A stretch of 6,318 nt of DNA from DATAYA01 sp036272815 (GCA_036272815.1 DATAYA010000303.1:1-6318), one strand, 5' to 3'; positions 1-5,822 are shown, counted from the stretch's first letter. Translations and numbers: made by a program. Notes: a model not told the origin generated them from the letters alone.

Positions 1-183
1 AGCCGTGCTGGCGCCGTCAGGCGCGACTATATTCATGCGGACACATTACCTCGCTGTTCGTTGGGCGCTGCAGCGGACGATGACCGCCCATGTCCGCCGT
101 TCGGCATGCTGATGACCTTCCCCGAGAAAGATGCGGCGGTGTTTGCCGCGGGCGGACGGAAGCGCGGTGTGCGCTGTTCCCCG

Positions 184-198
184 CCCTCTCAGAGAGGG
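184..198 (-). terminator. Weak hairpin at the tautomerase stop
   Basis: CCCTCTC and GAGAGGG form a perfect inverted repeat around a single base, in practice a 6-bp stem with a 3-base loop. It straddles the stop codon (189-191, minus strand) of the tautomerase gene. On the minus strand it is followed by GC-rich sequence without a T-run, so it is not a standard intrinsic terminator. It could be an mRNA 3' end stabiliser or chance. Nothing else with support is visible between 1 and 188, and no convincing gene was found there. Confidence 0.25.
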
Positions 199-419
199 TC
201 GTAGCCCGGCTTTTTGAACAGTGTGCCGGCTTTGCCGACGATATCTGGCTTGTAGACGGTCTCGACCCAGTCATGAGGCTCGACATCTTCGATGCTGACT
301 GACACGGCCGCTTCCGCGCAGTTCGCTGTCGCCATGACGGCCTTCGTCACTTCCTCCGCGATGCCGCGTTTCTGTTGATCGGACCGTCCGGACTGAAGCT
401 TGATGATCACGTGCGGCAC
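189..419 (-). CDS. Tautomerase family protein (4-OT superfamily, PptA-like)
   Basis: A 76-residue cytoplasmic enzyme of the 4-oxalocrotonate tautomerase superfamily. These form small oligomers and use the N-terminal proline, exposed after Met removal, as catalytic base in keto-enol tautomerisation. The sequence begins MPHVIIKLQSGRSDQQK. Counting proline as 1, Arg11 of 4-OT is kept (the GRSDQQK stretch matches the classical 4-OT helix start), but the position of 4-OT Arg39 appears to be Ser. The C-terminal KKPGY and overall length resemble E. coli PptA more than true 4-OT, so a 2-hydroxymuconate substrate should not be assumed. The start is GTG (417-419), with AGGAG at 428-432 eight bases upstream. 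It lies 27 bases downstream of the cupin gene on the same strand, so the two are probably co-transcribed. Family call is strong; substrate is unknown. Confidence 0.9.
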   Translation of the reverse strand: MPHVIIKLQSGRSDQQKRGIAEEVTKAVMATANCAEAAVSVSIEDVEPHDWVETVYKPDIVGKAGTLFKKPGYDPL

Positions 420-446
420 TTTCCTGTCTCCTGAAAGACGCGTCGG

Positions 447-842
447 TCAACGCCGGTACTGGGCGTCGCTGACATGCTCCATCCAGTGCACGGGCGAGCC
501 GTTCAGCCGTTCCTGGACGGCGATGTGGCTCATCGCCGTGGTGGCAGAGGCGCCGTGCCAGTGCTTCTCGCCCGGGGCGAACCAGATGACGTCGCCGGGC
601 CGGATCTCCTCGACCGGTCCGCCCTCCCGCTGCGCCCAGCCACAGCCGGCGGTCACGATCAGGGTCTGGCCGAGCGGATGCGTGTGCCATGCGGTCCGCG
701 CACCCGGCTCGAACGTGACCAGGGCCGTAGCCACGCGCGCCGGATCGGGCGCGCTGAACAGCGGATCGATCCGCACCGTCCCGCTGAACCAGTCCGCCGG
801 CCCCTGGCCGGAAGCCTGACTGCCGGCTCGCCTGATCTCCAT
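447..842 (-). CDS. Cupin protein, (R)-mandelonitrile lyase (GtHNL) type
   Basis: A 131-residue single-domain cupin. Counting from the second of two adjacent Met codons, it shows the first cupin motif with metal ligands His53, His55 and Gln59 (WHTHPLGQTLIVTAG) and the second with His94 (PGEKHWHG). From memory this numbering coincides with the manganese site of the hydroxynitrile lyase from Granulicella tundricola, and Ala40, Val42 and Gln110 around its pocket are also matched. Those enzymes split or form cyanohydrins in vitro, but the physiological role of the family is unsettled; many are annotated only as cupins. No signal peptide or membrane segment is present. An in-frame ATG at 843-845 is possible, but AAGGAG (850-855) is seven bases from the ATG at 840-842 and only four from the other, so the shorter form is preferred. 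It is first in a pair with the tautomerase and divergent from the lysR remnant. Confidence 0.9.
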   Translation of the reverse strand: MEIRRAGSQASGQGPADWFSGTVRIDPLFSAPDPARVATALVTFEPGARTAWHTHPLGQTLIVTAGCGWAQREGGPVEEIRPGDVIWFAPGEKHWHGASATTAMSHIAVQERLNGSPVHWMEHVSDAQYRR

Positions 843-896
843 CATCCGACTCCTTCGGTGGCACTTGACGGTCGATGTAGTGGGCGCGCCTGCTGC

Positions 897-940
897 TTAT
901 TAGGCGCTAAAGTCCGAATGGACCTAGAAGCTGGACTTCT
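897..940. promoter_or_regulatory. Inverted-repeat cluster in the cupin/lysR intergenic region
   Basis: Between the divergent cupin and lysR starts there are several overlapping dyads: TTAG-GCG-CTAA at 900-910, GTCC-gaat-GGAC at 912-923, AAGTCC at 910-915 paired with GGACTT at 933-938, and AGAAG-ctgga-CTTCT at 926-940. A T-N11-A pair typical of LysR-family operators is present at 898/910. LysR regulators classically bind such sites between themselves and a divergent target, so this may be the operator for the cupin promoter. No convincing -35/-10 pair was identified. The function is inferred from position and symmetry only. Confidence 0.35.
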
Positions 941-942
941 GA

Positions 943-1368
943 ATGCCGCGCACGGACCTGAATGACATCGTGGCCTTCCTGGCCGTGGCGCGGGAGCGAA
1001 GCTTCACCCGTGCCGCCGCCCAGCTCGGGGTCTCGCAATCGGCGCTGAGCCAGACGCTGCGTGGGCTCGAGGCGCGGCTCGGGCTGCGGCTGCTGACCCG
1101 CACGACGCGCAGCGTGGCACCGACGGAGGCGGGCGAACGCCTGCTCCGCGCCGCCGGCCCGCACCTCGACGAGATCGACGCCGAGCTGGCTGCACTCAGC
1201 GAATTGCGCGAGAAACCCGCGGGCACGATCCGCATCACGGCGCACGACCACGCGGTGCGGACGCTGCTTTGGCCCGCTCTGTAGAGGCTGCTGCCGGACT
1301 ACCCGAGCCGCCGCCAGCCGACGCCGGCTTTCCCCCTGCTCATCGATGCGTTGCGTTATCGAGCCTGA
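943..1368 (+). pseudogene. LysR-family regulator, nonsense mutation plus large internal deletion
   Basis: The reading frame starts at an ATG directly preceded by an in-frame TGA, so no longer start exists. Residues 1-113 are a typical LysR N-terminus: winged HTH with helix-turn-helix at about residues 20-39 (SFTRAAAQLGVSQSALSQTL), then TRTTRSVAPTEAGERLL, then the linker GTIRITAHDHAVRTLLWPAL. An in-frame TAG follows at 1282-1284. Beyond it the same frame continues RLLPDYP, which is how intact homologues proceed, but then jumps to SRRQPTPAF...LLIDALRYRA and a TGA at 1366-1368. Those last residues are the usual C-terminal tail of this LysR subgroup. About 160 residues of effector-binding domain are therefore gone, and 142 codons (both stops included) remain of a gene normally near 300. 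A truncated DNA-binding peptide could still be made. The subgroup and the cupin being the former target are inferences. Confidence 0.9.
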
Positions 1369-1531
1369 ACATCACGCGAAGGGTCGACAGCGGCCGGAAC
1401 AGCTGCGCACCCTCAACCGCCCCGAAGACACAGCCGCATACCAGGTGCTCAACGGCTCGCAAGAGCGATTATCCAACGATTGCAAGCAATATCTCGTATC
1501 GGGCCGCTGGGCCAGAGTTACGGAGGCAACC
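1369..1531. other. Non-coding gap between lysR remnant and phosphoesterase gene
   Basis: No recognisable protein is encoded in any frame. The plus frame of the downstream gene is open back to an ATG at 1346, but those 62 codons overlap the lysR tail and resemble nothing I know. The stretch includes the palindrome ATTGC-AA-GCAAT (1479-1490), which may be an operator or part of the promoter of the next gene. A GGAGG ribosome binding site lies at 1522-1526. No clear sigma70-type promoter pair was found. Confidence 0.5.
1479..1490. promoter_or_regulatory. Short palindrome upstream of the phosphoesterase gene
   Basis: ATTGC and GCAAT face each other across two bases. The element sits 41 bases before the proposed start codon in a locally AT-richer patch, a plausible location for a promoter or repressor site. 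With only 5-bp arms it could be chance. Confidence 0.2.
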
Positions 1532-2938
1532 ATGTCAGTGCCCGGCGTACGCCACGTGGTCGTTCTGATGCTCGAGAACCGCTCGTTCGACTGCATGCTC
1601 GGTCAACTCTATCCGGCTTCCGACGCCTTCGATGGACTGACCGGAGCCGAAGCCAACATCTGGCACAACGGGAACGAGCAGAGCACGGTCGCTGTCTGGA
1701 CCGATCCGGCGATGGGTCCTGGAGCCGTGCTGGTCCCCGATCCCGATCCCGGAGAGCTTTTCACCGACATCCGCGAGCAGATCTCGGGCAAGCTCGGCTT
1801 CAGCGCGGCGATGGGCGGGTTTGTCGACAACTATATGTCGCAGCCCGCCGCTCCGGCGTCACCTCGCCCCGAGGCGGTGATGCAGTACTTCACCGAAGGC
1901 CAAGTCCCCGTCATCAGCCAGCTCGCTGGTGCCTTCGGCGTCTCGGATCGGTGGTTCGCGTCGGCACCCTGCCAGACGTGGCCAAATCGATTCTTCGCCC
2001 ACACCGGCAGCGCGGGTGGAGACGTGAACAACACGCCTCTTCACGTGCCCTACATGATGCCGACCACCTTCGAGCGGGTCGCAGCCGGCGGCAAGACCTG
2101 GGGCATCTTCTTCCATGACGTCCCGCAATCTGCGACCTTGGGACGACTGTGGTCCCACACCGGGGGTTTCCACAGGTTCGACGACTTCGTGCTCGATGCT
2201 GCGTCAGGAAAGCTGCCCTCGTACAGCTTCATCGAGCCCCGGTATTACCCCGACGTCATCGGCAACAAGATGCCGAATGATGAGCATCCGCCCCACAATG
2301 TCGCCTATGGCGAAGAGCTCATCGCGACTGTCTACAACGCTCTTCGTGCTGGACCCGCTTGGCGGAACACCCTCCTGATCGTCACCTATGACGAGCACGG
2401 TGGCTGCTTCGATCACGTGCTGCCGGGGCAGGCAGCACCACCTTGCGGCGCAACGCCAGACGGGTTTCGCTTCGGCTCGTTCGGCGTCCGAGTGCCCGCC
2501 GTCATCGTCTCTCCATACGTCGCCGCCGGAAGCATCATCCGAGCGCCGGATGCGACCCCCTTCGATCACACGTCCATCTTCAAGACGTTGCAGGAGCTTT
2601 TCCGGCTCGACCCGTCGCCGCTCACGCCCCGCACAGCGGCAGCACCATCCTTGCTTGGAGCGCTCTCCGCGTCCCCAGACAACGACGGTCCGGAGCATGT
2701 CACCTCAGCGGCTCCGCAACCCGATCCGGCGGACATCGCTCGGCTAGCGGCCCTTCCGCCCAATGGCATGCAGCAGAGCTTGAGCAAGGCCGCGGTCAAG
2801 CTCCCGACCGTTGGAGCGGACCCAACACTGCATATCCGACGCCTTGCCGCCGCCCCGCACATCATGCCCGAACATCCGACGGTCGCCTCCGCCGCCGCGG
2901 CCGCGATCGCTCACGTTGGCGCGTTCCTCGGCAAATAG
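1532..2938 (+). CDS. Phosphoesterase, phospholipase C / acid phosphatase AcpA family
   Basis: A 468-residue metal-dependent phosphoesterase of the family containing bacterial phospholipases C and AcpA acid phosphatase; the substrate is probably a phosphomonoester or phosphodiester. Visible motifs in order: HVVVLMLENRSFD at residues 8-20 (metal-binding Glu15/Asn16 region), WPNRFFAHTGS at 150-160 (nucleophile probably Thr158 or Ser160), EPRYYPD at 235-241, NDEHPPHN at 249-256, TYDEHGG at 285-291 (metal-binding Asp/Glu) and FDHTS at 344-348. The ATG at 1532-1534 is chosen because GGAGG lies five bases upstream and the family fold begins at once after it; the frame is open for 62 more codons without homology. 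With this start there is no Sec or Tat signal, unlike classical secreted PlcH/PlcN, and the additional C-terminal domains of those enzymes are absent. Base composition looks less GC-rich than the right-hand operon, hinting at separate origin. It ends one base from the convergent oxidoreductase gene. Confidence 0.9.
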   Translation: MSVPGVRHVVVLMLENRSFDCMLGQLYPASDAFDGLTGAEANIWHNGNEQSTVAVWTDPAMGPGAVLVPDPDPGELFTDIREQISGKLGFSAAMGGFVDNYMSQPAAPASPRPEAVMQYFTEGQVPVISQLAGAFGVSDRWFASAPCQTWPNRFFAHTGSAGGDVNNTPLHVPYMMPTTFERVAAGGKTWGIFFHDVPQSATLGRLWSHTGGFHRFDDFVLDAASGKLPSYSFIEPRYYPDVIGNKMPNDEHPPHNVAYGEELIATVYNALRAGPAWRNTLLIVTYDEHGGCFDHVLPGQAAPPCGATPDGFRFGSFGVRVPAVIVSPYVAAGSIIRAPDATPFDHTSIFKTLQELFRLDPSPLTPRTAAAPSLLGALSASPDNDGPEHVTSAAPQPDPADIARLAALPPNGMQQSLSKAAVKLPTVGADPTLHIRRLAAAPHIMPEHPTVASAAAAAIAHVGAFLGK

Positions 2939-2939
2939 C

Positions 2940-4370
2940 TCACAACAGAACCGGACCCGGCTCGAGCGCGGCCAGCTCCCCCAGCGTGATCGGCTTGATC
3001 GGCGGCCGGATGCGGAGGAAGCCCGTCTCCGCCACGCTCACGCCGCGCTCGGCCGCGATGATCTCCGAGACGACGGGGCCGCACATGCGCCCCTGGCACG
3101 GACCCATGCCGGCGCGCAGGAACGCCTTCGCCTGGTTCGGGCCGAGGCAGCCCTGCCGCACCGCCGCCCGGATCGCGCCGGCGGTCACTTCCTCGCAGCG
3201 GCAGACCGCGACGTCGTCGGCCGGCGTCAGGATCGCCGCCGGCGGCGCATAGAGCGCATCGAGGAACGGGCGGAGCGCACGGTGCGACGCCAGCGCCTGC
3301 CGCTCCGGGGCCGCCAGCCGGTCGCGCGCCGCCGCGTCGAGCCGGCCGAGGCGGTGCAGCGCCGCCAGGGCCGCGAGCCGGCCGGCATGCTCCGCGGCCC
3401 GCGCGCCGCCGATGCCGGCCGCATCGCCCGCCACCAGCACGCCCGGCACGCTGGTCCACCCCGAGGCATCCGCGGTCGGTCGAAAACAACGGGCGGCCGC
3501 GTCCCACTCATGCTCGCAGCCGATCGCGCGGGTCATCTGCTGGGCGGGGATCACGCCCTCGTGCAGCGCCACGAGCCGGGTCGCGATCCGGTGCTGGCTG
3601 CCGCCGGCGGCGAAGCGGATGGCACAGGCGGTCCCATCTGCGGCCTCGATCGTCAGGTCGTGAGCGGCACGGTGGATCGGCACGCCGGCGCGCTGCACCG
3701 CGGCCATCGCGGTCAGGCCCTTGGCGAGATAGCGCCATCCCGCGCCGCGCAGGCCGCGCGGAAGGAGACGCAGGGCCGCGAGCTGAGCGGCGCCGGTGTT
3801 GGTATCCAGCACCGCCGCCGGCCGGCTGCCTGCGGCGAGGCACTGGGCTGCCACCAGCCAGAGCAGCGGCCCGGCCCCGGCCAGCACGAATTCGCCCGGC
3901 GCGGGCCGCAGCGCGGCGGTCTTGAGCAGCGCCTGCACCCCGCCTGCCATCATCACCCCCGGCAGCGTCCAGCCCGGCACCGGCACCGGCCGCTCCATCG
4001 CGCCGACCGCCACGATCACCACAGAGGCCGAAATCCGGCCTGAGGTGTCGGCGCGGGTGAACCAGATTTCGCGTTCCGGCGTCACCTGCCAGACCGTGCT
4101 CTGCGGGCAGAACTCGGCGCCGCTGTCGCGGAGCGCGGCCGTGAGGCCGGCGCCGTGGCGGTAATCCGGCCCGAGCACGTCGCGGAGACGCGGAGACGCC
4201 AGCTCGATCCCGCGATAGATCTGGCCGCCCGGCGTCGCCTGCTCGTCCAGCAGCAGGACCGAAGCGCCGTGCCGCGCCAGCAGCGTCGCGGCCGCCATGC
4301 CGGCCGGGCCGGCGCCGATCACGATTGCATCGCGCGCCTCCGTCGCGACCGCATCGCGCTCCTCCGTCAC
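2940..4370 (-). CDS. FAD/NAD(P)-type dehydrogenase subunit with BFD-like [2Fe-2S] domain (HcnB/OoxA/HypDH-alpha type)
   Basis: A 476-residue subunit of a heterotrimeric flavin dehydrogenase. The N-terminal Rossmann fold has VIGAGPAG at residues 17-24, then PGGQIYRG at 47-54, AVGAMERP at 121-128, a second dinucleotide motif LAGAGP at 163-168, and the FAD-closing VLVAGDA at 311-317. The C-terminal domain carries Cys390, Cys392, Cys425 and Cys430 (CRCEEVTAG and GPCQGRMCG), the ligand set of a BFD-like [2Fe-2S] cluster, followed by RIRPPIKPITLGEL. This is the known architecture of HcnB, opine oxidase subunit A and D-hydroxyproline dehydrogenase alpha. The start is GTG at 4368-4370, sharing GTGA with the stop of the small subunit, which implies translational coupling. 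The first 17 residues contain an imperfect 8-residue duplication (TEERDAVA, TEARDAIV). Complex type is well supported; the oxidised substrate is not determined. Confidence 0.92.
   Translation of the reverse strand: MTEERDAVATEARDAIVIGAGPAGMAAATLLARHGASVLLLDEQATPGGQIYRGIELASPRLRDVLGPDYRHGAGLTAALRDSGAEFCPQSTVWQVTPEREIWFTRADTSGRISASVVIVAVGAMERPVPVPGWTLPGVMMAGGVQALLKTAALRPAPGEFVLAGAGPLLWLVAAQCLAAGSRPAAVLDTNTGAAQLAALRLLPRGLRGAGWRYLAKGLTAMAAVQRAGVPIHRAAHDLTIEAADGTACAIRFAAGGSQHRIATRLVALHEGVIPAQQMTRAIGCEHEWDAAARCFRPTADASGWTSVPGVLVAGDAAGIGGARAAEHAGRLAALAALHRLGRLDAAARDRLAAPERQALASHRALRPFLDALYAPPAAILTPADDVAVCRCEEVTAGAIRAAVRQGCLGPNQAKAFLRAGMGPCQGRMCGPVVSEIIAAERGVSVAETGFLRIRPPIKPITLGELAALEPGPVLL
4320..4368 (-). 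repeat. In-frame ~24-bp tandem duplication at the start of the large FAD subunit gene
   Basis: Two adjacent copies of a 24-base unit cover codons 2-17 of the minus-strand gene. The best-conserved cores, 4327-4344 and 4351-4368, agree at 17 of 18 positions, and the encoded peptides TEERDAVA and TEARDAIV agree at 5 of 8. The unit length is a multiple of three, so the frame is kept. The upstream copy reaches the GTG start and the 4-base overlap with the preceding gene. Confidence 0.75.
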
Positions 4371-4672
4371 ACCAGGTCCCGCGCGCCGGTCTCACGGCGG
4401 ATGTGCATGCCGTCCGCGGCGGGCACCAGGCAGGCCTGCCGGCCGCCCACGCCGTCGATCTCGACGACGCACTCGAAGCAGACGCCCATCATGCAATAGG
4501 GGCCGCGCGGCGCACCCGAGACGGCGGTGCGGCGCGTGGCGAGCACGCCCGCCGCCAGCAACGCCGCGGCGACGCTGTCGCCGGCGCGGGCCTCGATCGT
4601 CCGGCCCTCGAAATCGAGGCGCAGCGCGGCGCCCCCGTTAATGCGCTCGAACATGTCAATGCGCTCGAACAT
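4367..4672 (-). CDS. Small [2Fe-2S] subunit of the heterotrimeric dehydrogenase (HcnA/HypDH-gamma type)
   Basis: A 101-residue electron-transfer subunit that passes electrons between the flavin subunits. It consists of one ferredoxin-like domain with Cys60, Cys65, Cys68 and Cys81 (CMMGVCFEC and QAC), a C-x4-C-x2-C-x12-C arrangement typical of the family. SGAPRGPYCMMGVCFEC and LVPAADGM are near-invariant family stretches. Two in-frame ATG codons are available, at 4670-4672 and 4652-4654, because the first 18 bases are tandemly duplicated (MFERID-MFERIN). Neither has a strong Shine-Dalgarno. The first overlaps the preceding gene by 17 bases; the second follows its TGA after one base, an arrangement suited to re-initiation. 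The longer form is listed. The gene overlaps the next one by 4 bases. Identification of the subunit is firm; the true N-terminus is uncertain. Confidence 0.92.
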   Translation of the reverse strand: MFERIDMFERINGGAALRLDFEGRTIEARAGDSVAAALLAAGVLATRRTAVSGAPRGPYCMMGVCFECVVEIDGVGGRQACLVPAADGMHIRRETGARDLV

Positions 4673-4673
4673 G
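4638..4673 (-). repeat. 18-bp tandem duplication spanning a stop/start junction
   Basis: Two abutting 18-base copies, 4638-4655 and 4656-4673, differ at one position. Each contains the ATG of the small subunit followed by codons for FERI. The single difference turns a TAA in one copy into TGA in the other. With either copy alone, the upstream DAO-like gene would terminate after the same residues, so the duplication added a second start codon without altering the upstream protein. Confidence 0.85.
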
Positions 4674-5792
4674 CAGCCGCCGGCTGGAGAACGCGTTGAA
4701 ATCCGCCGGCAGCCGGCCTTCGAGGATCGCCGGCGCCAGGGCGAGCGCGTGCGCGCCGGCCAGCGTCACGCCGCTGTGGCAGGTGGCGGCGAAGGCGCCG
4801 GGATGGCGTTCGGACTGCTCGTAGATCGGGAACCCATCCGGTGTCATCACCCGCAGCGCCCCCCAGGCACGGACCATCCGCGCCTGGGCCAGCGCCGGGA
4901 ACACCCGGACGGCGCGCGCCGCGATGTGGTGCAGCACCGGCACCGTCACGCCATTGTCGAACCCCGCCGCCTCGTGGCTGTCGCCGGCCATCACGGAGCC
5001 TTCCGCGGTCTGCCGCAGCGTGTGGGTGGCAAAGTTCAGGAAGGGTTGCAGCCGCTCGGTGACGATGATCTGCCCGCGCAGCGGCTCGACCGGCATCGCG
5101 AGCCCGACCATGGGTGCCAACCGCCGGCTGCCGAGCCCGGCCGCGATCACCACACGCCCGGCCGCGAATGTCTCCGCATCGCTGTGGACGACGAAGCCCT
5201 GCGCCCGCGGCACGATCCGCTCGACGCCGCGGCCCGGCAGATAGTCGCCGCCGGCACGCGCCAGCCCGTCATGCAGGCCGCGCAGGGTGGTGAGCGGGTT
5301 GGCCAGCCCGTCACGCGGACAGAACGAGGCGCCGAGCACGCCGTCGCCGAGGCCCGGGACCATCCGGTGAACCTCCTCGCGCGACAGCAGCCTTGTGCCG
5401 ATGTCGCCGCTTTCGTTGTGCATCCGGTGCATGCGGCTGGCGCAGCGTTCGAGTTCCGCCTCGCTGAGGCAGAACATCAGGCCGCCTTGCTGGCGCAGTG
5501 CCGCGTCGATGCCGGTGCTCTCGTAGAGCGCCGCCTGCAACGCGGGCCATAGCGCGGCCGAGCGGCGGGTCCATTGCGCATAGGCGGGCATCCCCTCGCC
5601 CTTGCCCTGCACCCAGACGAGGCCGAAATTGCCGCGCGCGGCGCGATGGGCGACGTCGCCCTCGTCGAGCAGCGCCACGCTGGCGCCGAGCCGCGCCGCA
5701 CCCCACGCAATCGCGCCCCCCACCAAGCCGCCGCCGATCACCAGCAGATCGTATCCGGCCACACGCCGCCTCCGCCGCCCAGCATCCGCCAT
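4656..5792 (-). CDS. DAO-family FAD oxidoreductase subunit (HcnC/OoxB/HypDH-beta type)
   Basis: A 378-residue FAD enzyme of the D-amino-acid oxidase/glycine oxidase family, expected to be the substrate-oxidising subunit of the heterotrimer encoded with the next two genes. The ADP-binding motif VIGGGLVGG is at residues 18-26, followed by LLDEGD with the ribose-binding acidic residue near 43-44, then ARGNFGLVWVQGKG. The C-terminal part contains MTPDGFPIYEQ and CHSGVTLAGAHALALAP, typical FAD contacts of this family. The start is doubtful. The ATG at 5790-5792 has no good Shine-Dalgarno and gives an odd Arg-rich leader (GRRRRRV). A GTG at 5760-5762 is preceded by GGAGG (5769-5773) with six bases between and would place the fold right at the N-terminus, as in homologues. 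The gene ends within the 18-bp duplication overlapping the small subunit gene. The substrate could be an amino acid, imino acid or opine; glycine (cyanogenesis) cannot be excluded. Confidence 0.9.
   Translation of the reverse strand: MADAGRRRRRVAGYDLLVIGGGLVGGAIAWGAARLGASVALLDEGDVAHRAARGNFGLVWVQGKGEGMPAYAQWTRRSAALWPALQAALYESTGIDAALRQQGGLMFCLSEAELERCASRMHRMHNESGDIGTRLLSREEVHRMVPGLGDGVLGASFCPRDGLANPLTTLRGLHDGLARAGGDYLPGRGVERIVPRAQGFVVHSDAETFAAGRVVIAAGLGSRRLAPMVGLAMPVEPLRGQIIVTERLQPFLNFATHTLRQTAEGSVMAGDSHEAAGFDNGVTVPVLHHIAARAVRVFPALAQARMVRAWGALRVMTPDGFPIYEQSERHPGAFAATCHSGVTLAGAHALALAPAILEGRLPADFNAFSSRRLHVRAH
5769..5773 (-). promoter_or_regulatory. Internal Shine-Dalgarno suggesting a GTG start for the DAO-like gene
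   Basis: GGAGG on the minus strand lies six bases before GTG at 5762-5760, codon 11 of the longest frame. The Arg-rich leader of the longer form is largely the translation of this purine-rich signal, which favours the shorter protein of 368 residues. Confidence 0.5.
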
Positions 5793-5822
5793 AGAGCGGG
5801 GCGGCGGGATTGAGAAGGGCTG

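Noticed and set aside
11..24. GCGCC-gtca-GGCGC hairpin as a terminator of an off-window gene
   Set aside because: The arms are only 5 bp, no T-run follows on either strand, and such dyads are common in GC-rich DNA.
1..188. Open frames on both strands at the left edge, including a plus-frame stretch reading CPPFGMLMTFPEKDAAVF
   Set aside because: No recognisable family and no ribosome binding site. The longer frames here are antisense to the tautomerase gene. It could be a gene remnant, but nothing supports that.
1346..1531. 62-codon N-terminal extension of the phosphoesterase
   Set aside because: It overlaps the lysR C-terminal remnant and shows no homology or signal peptide. The ATG at 1532 has a strong GGAGG and begins right at the conserved fold.
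2811..4043. 410-codon plus-strand open frame across the dehydrogenase gene
   Set aside because: Its composition is Arg/Ala/His-rich, as expected for antisense of a high-GC gene. The minus strand here encodes a protein with clear FAD and Fe-S motifs.
4674..4686. CAGCC-gcc-GGCTG hairpin just before the [2Fe-2S] gene start
   Set aside because: It lies inside the DAO-like coding sequence in GC-rich codons. It might affect initiation, but there is nothing to separate it from coding constraint.
4527..5552. 341-codon plus-strand open frame opposite the DAO-like gene
   Set aside because: It is an antisense shadow of a well-supported FAD oxidoreductase, with no motifs of its own.
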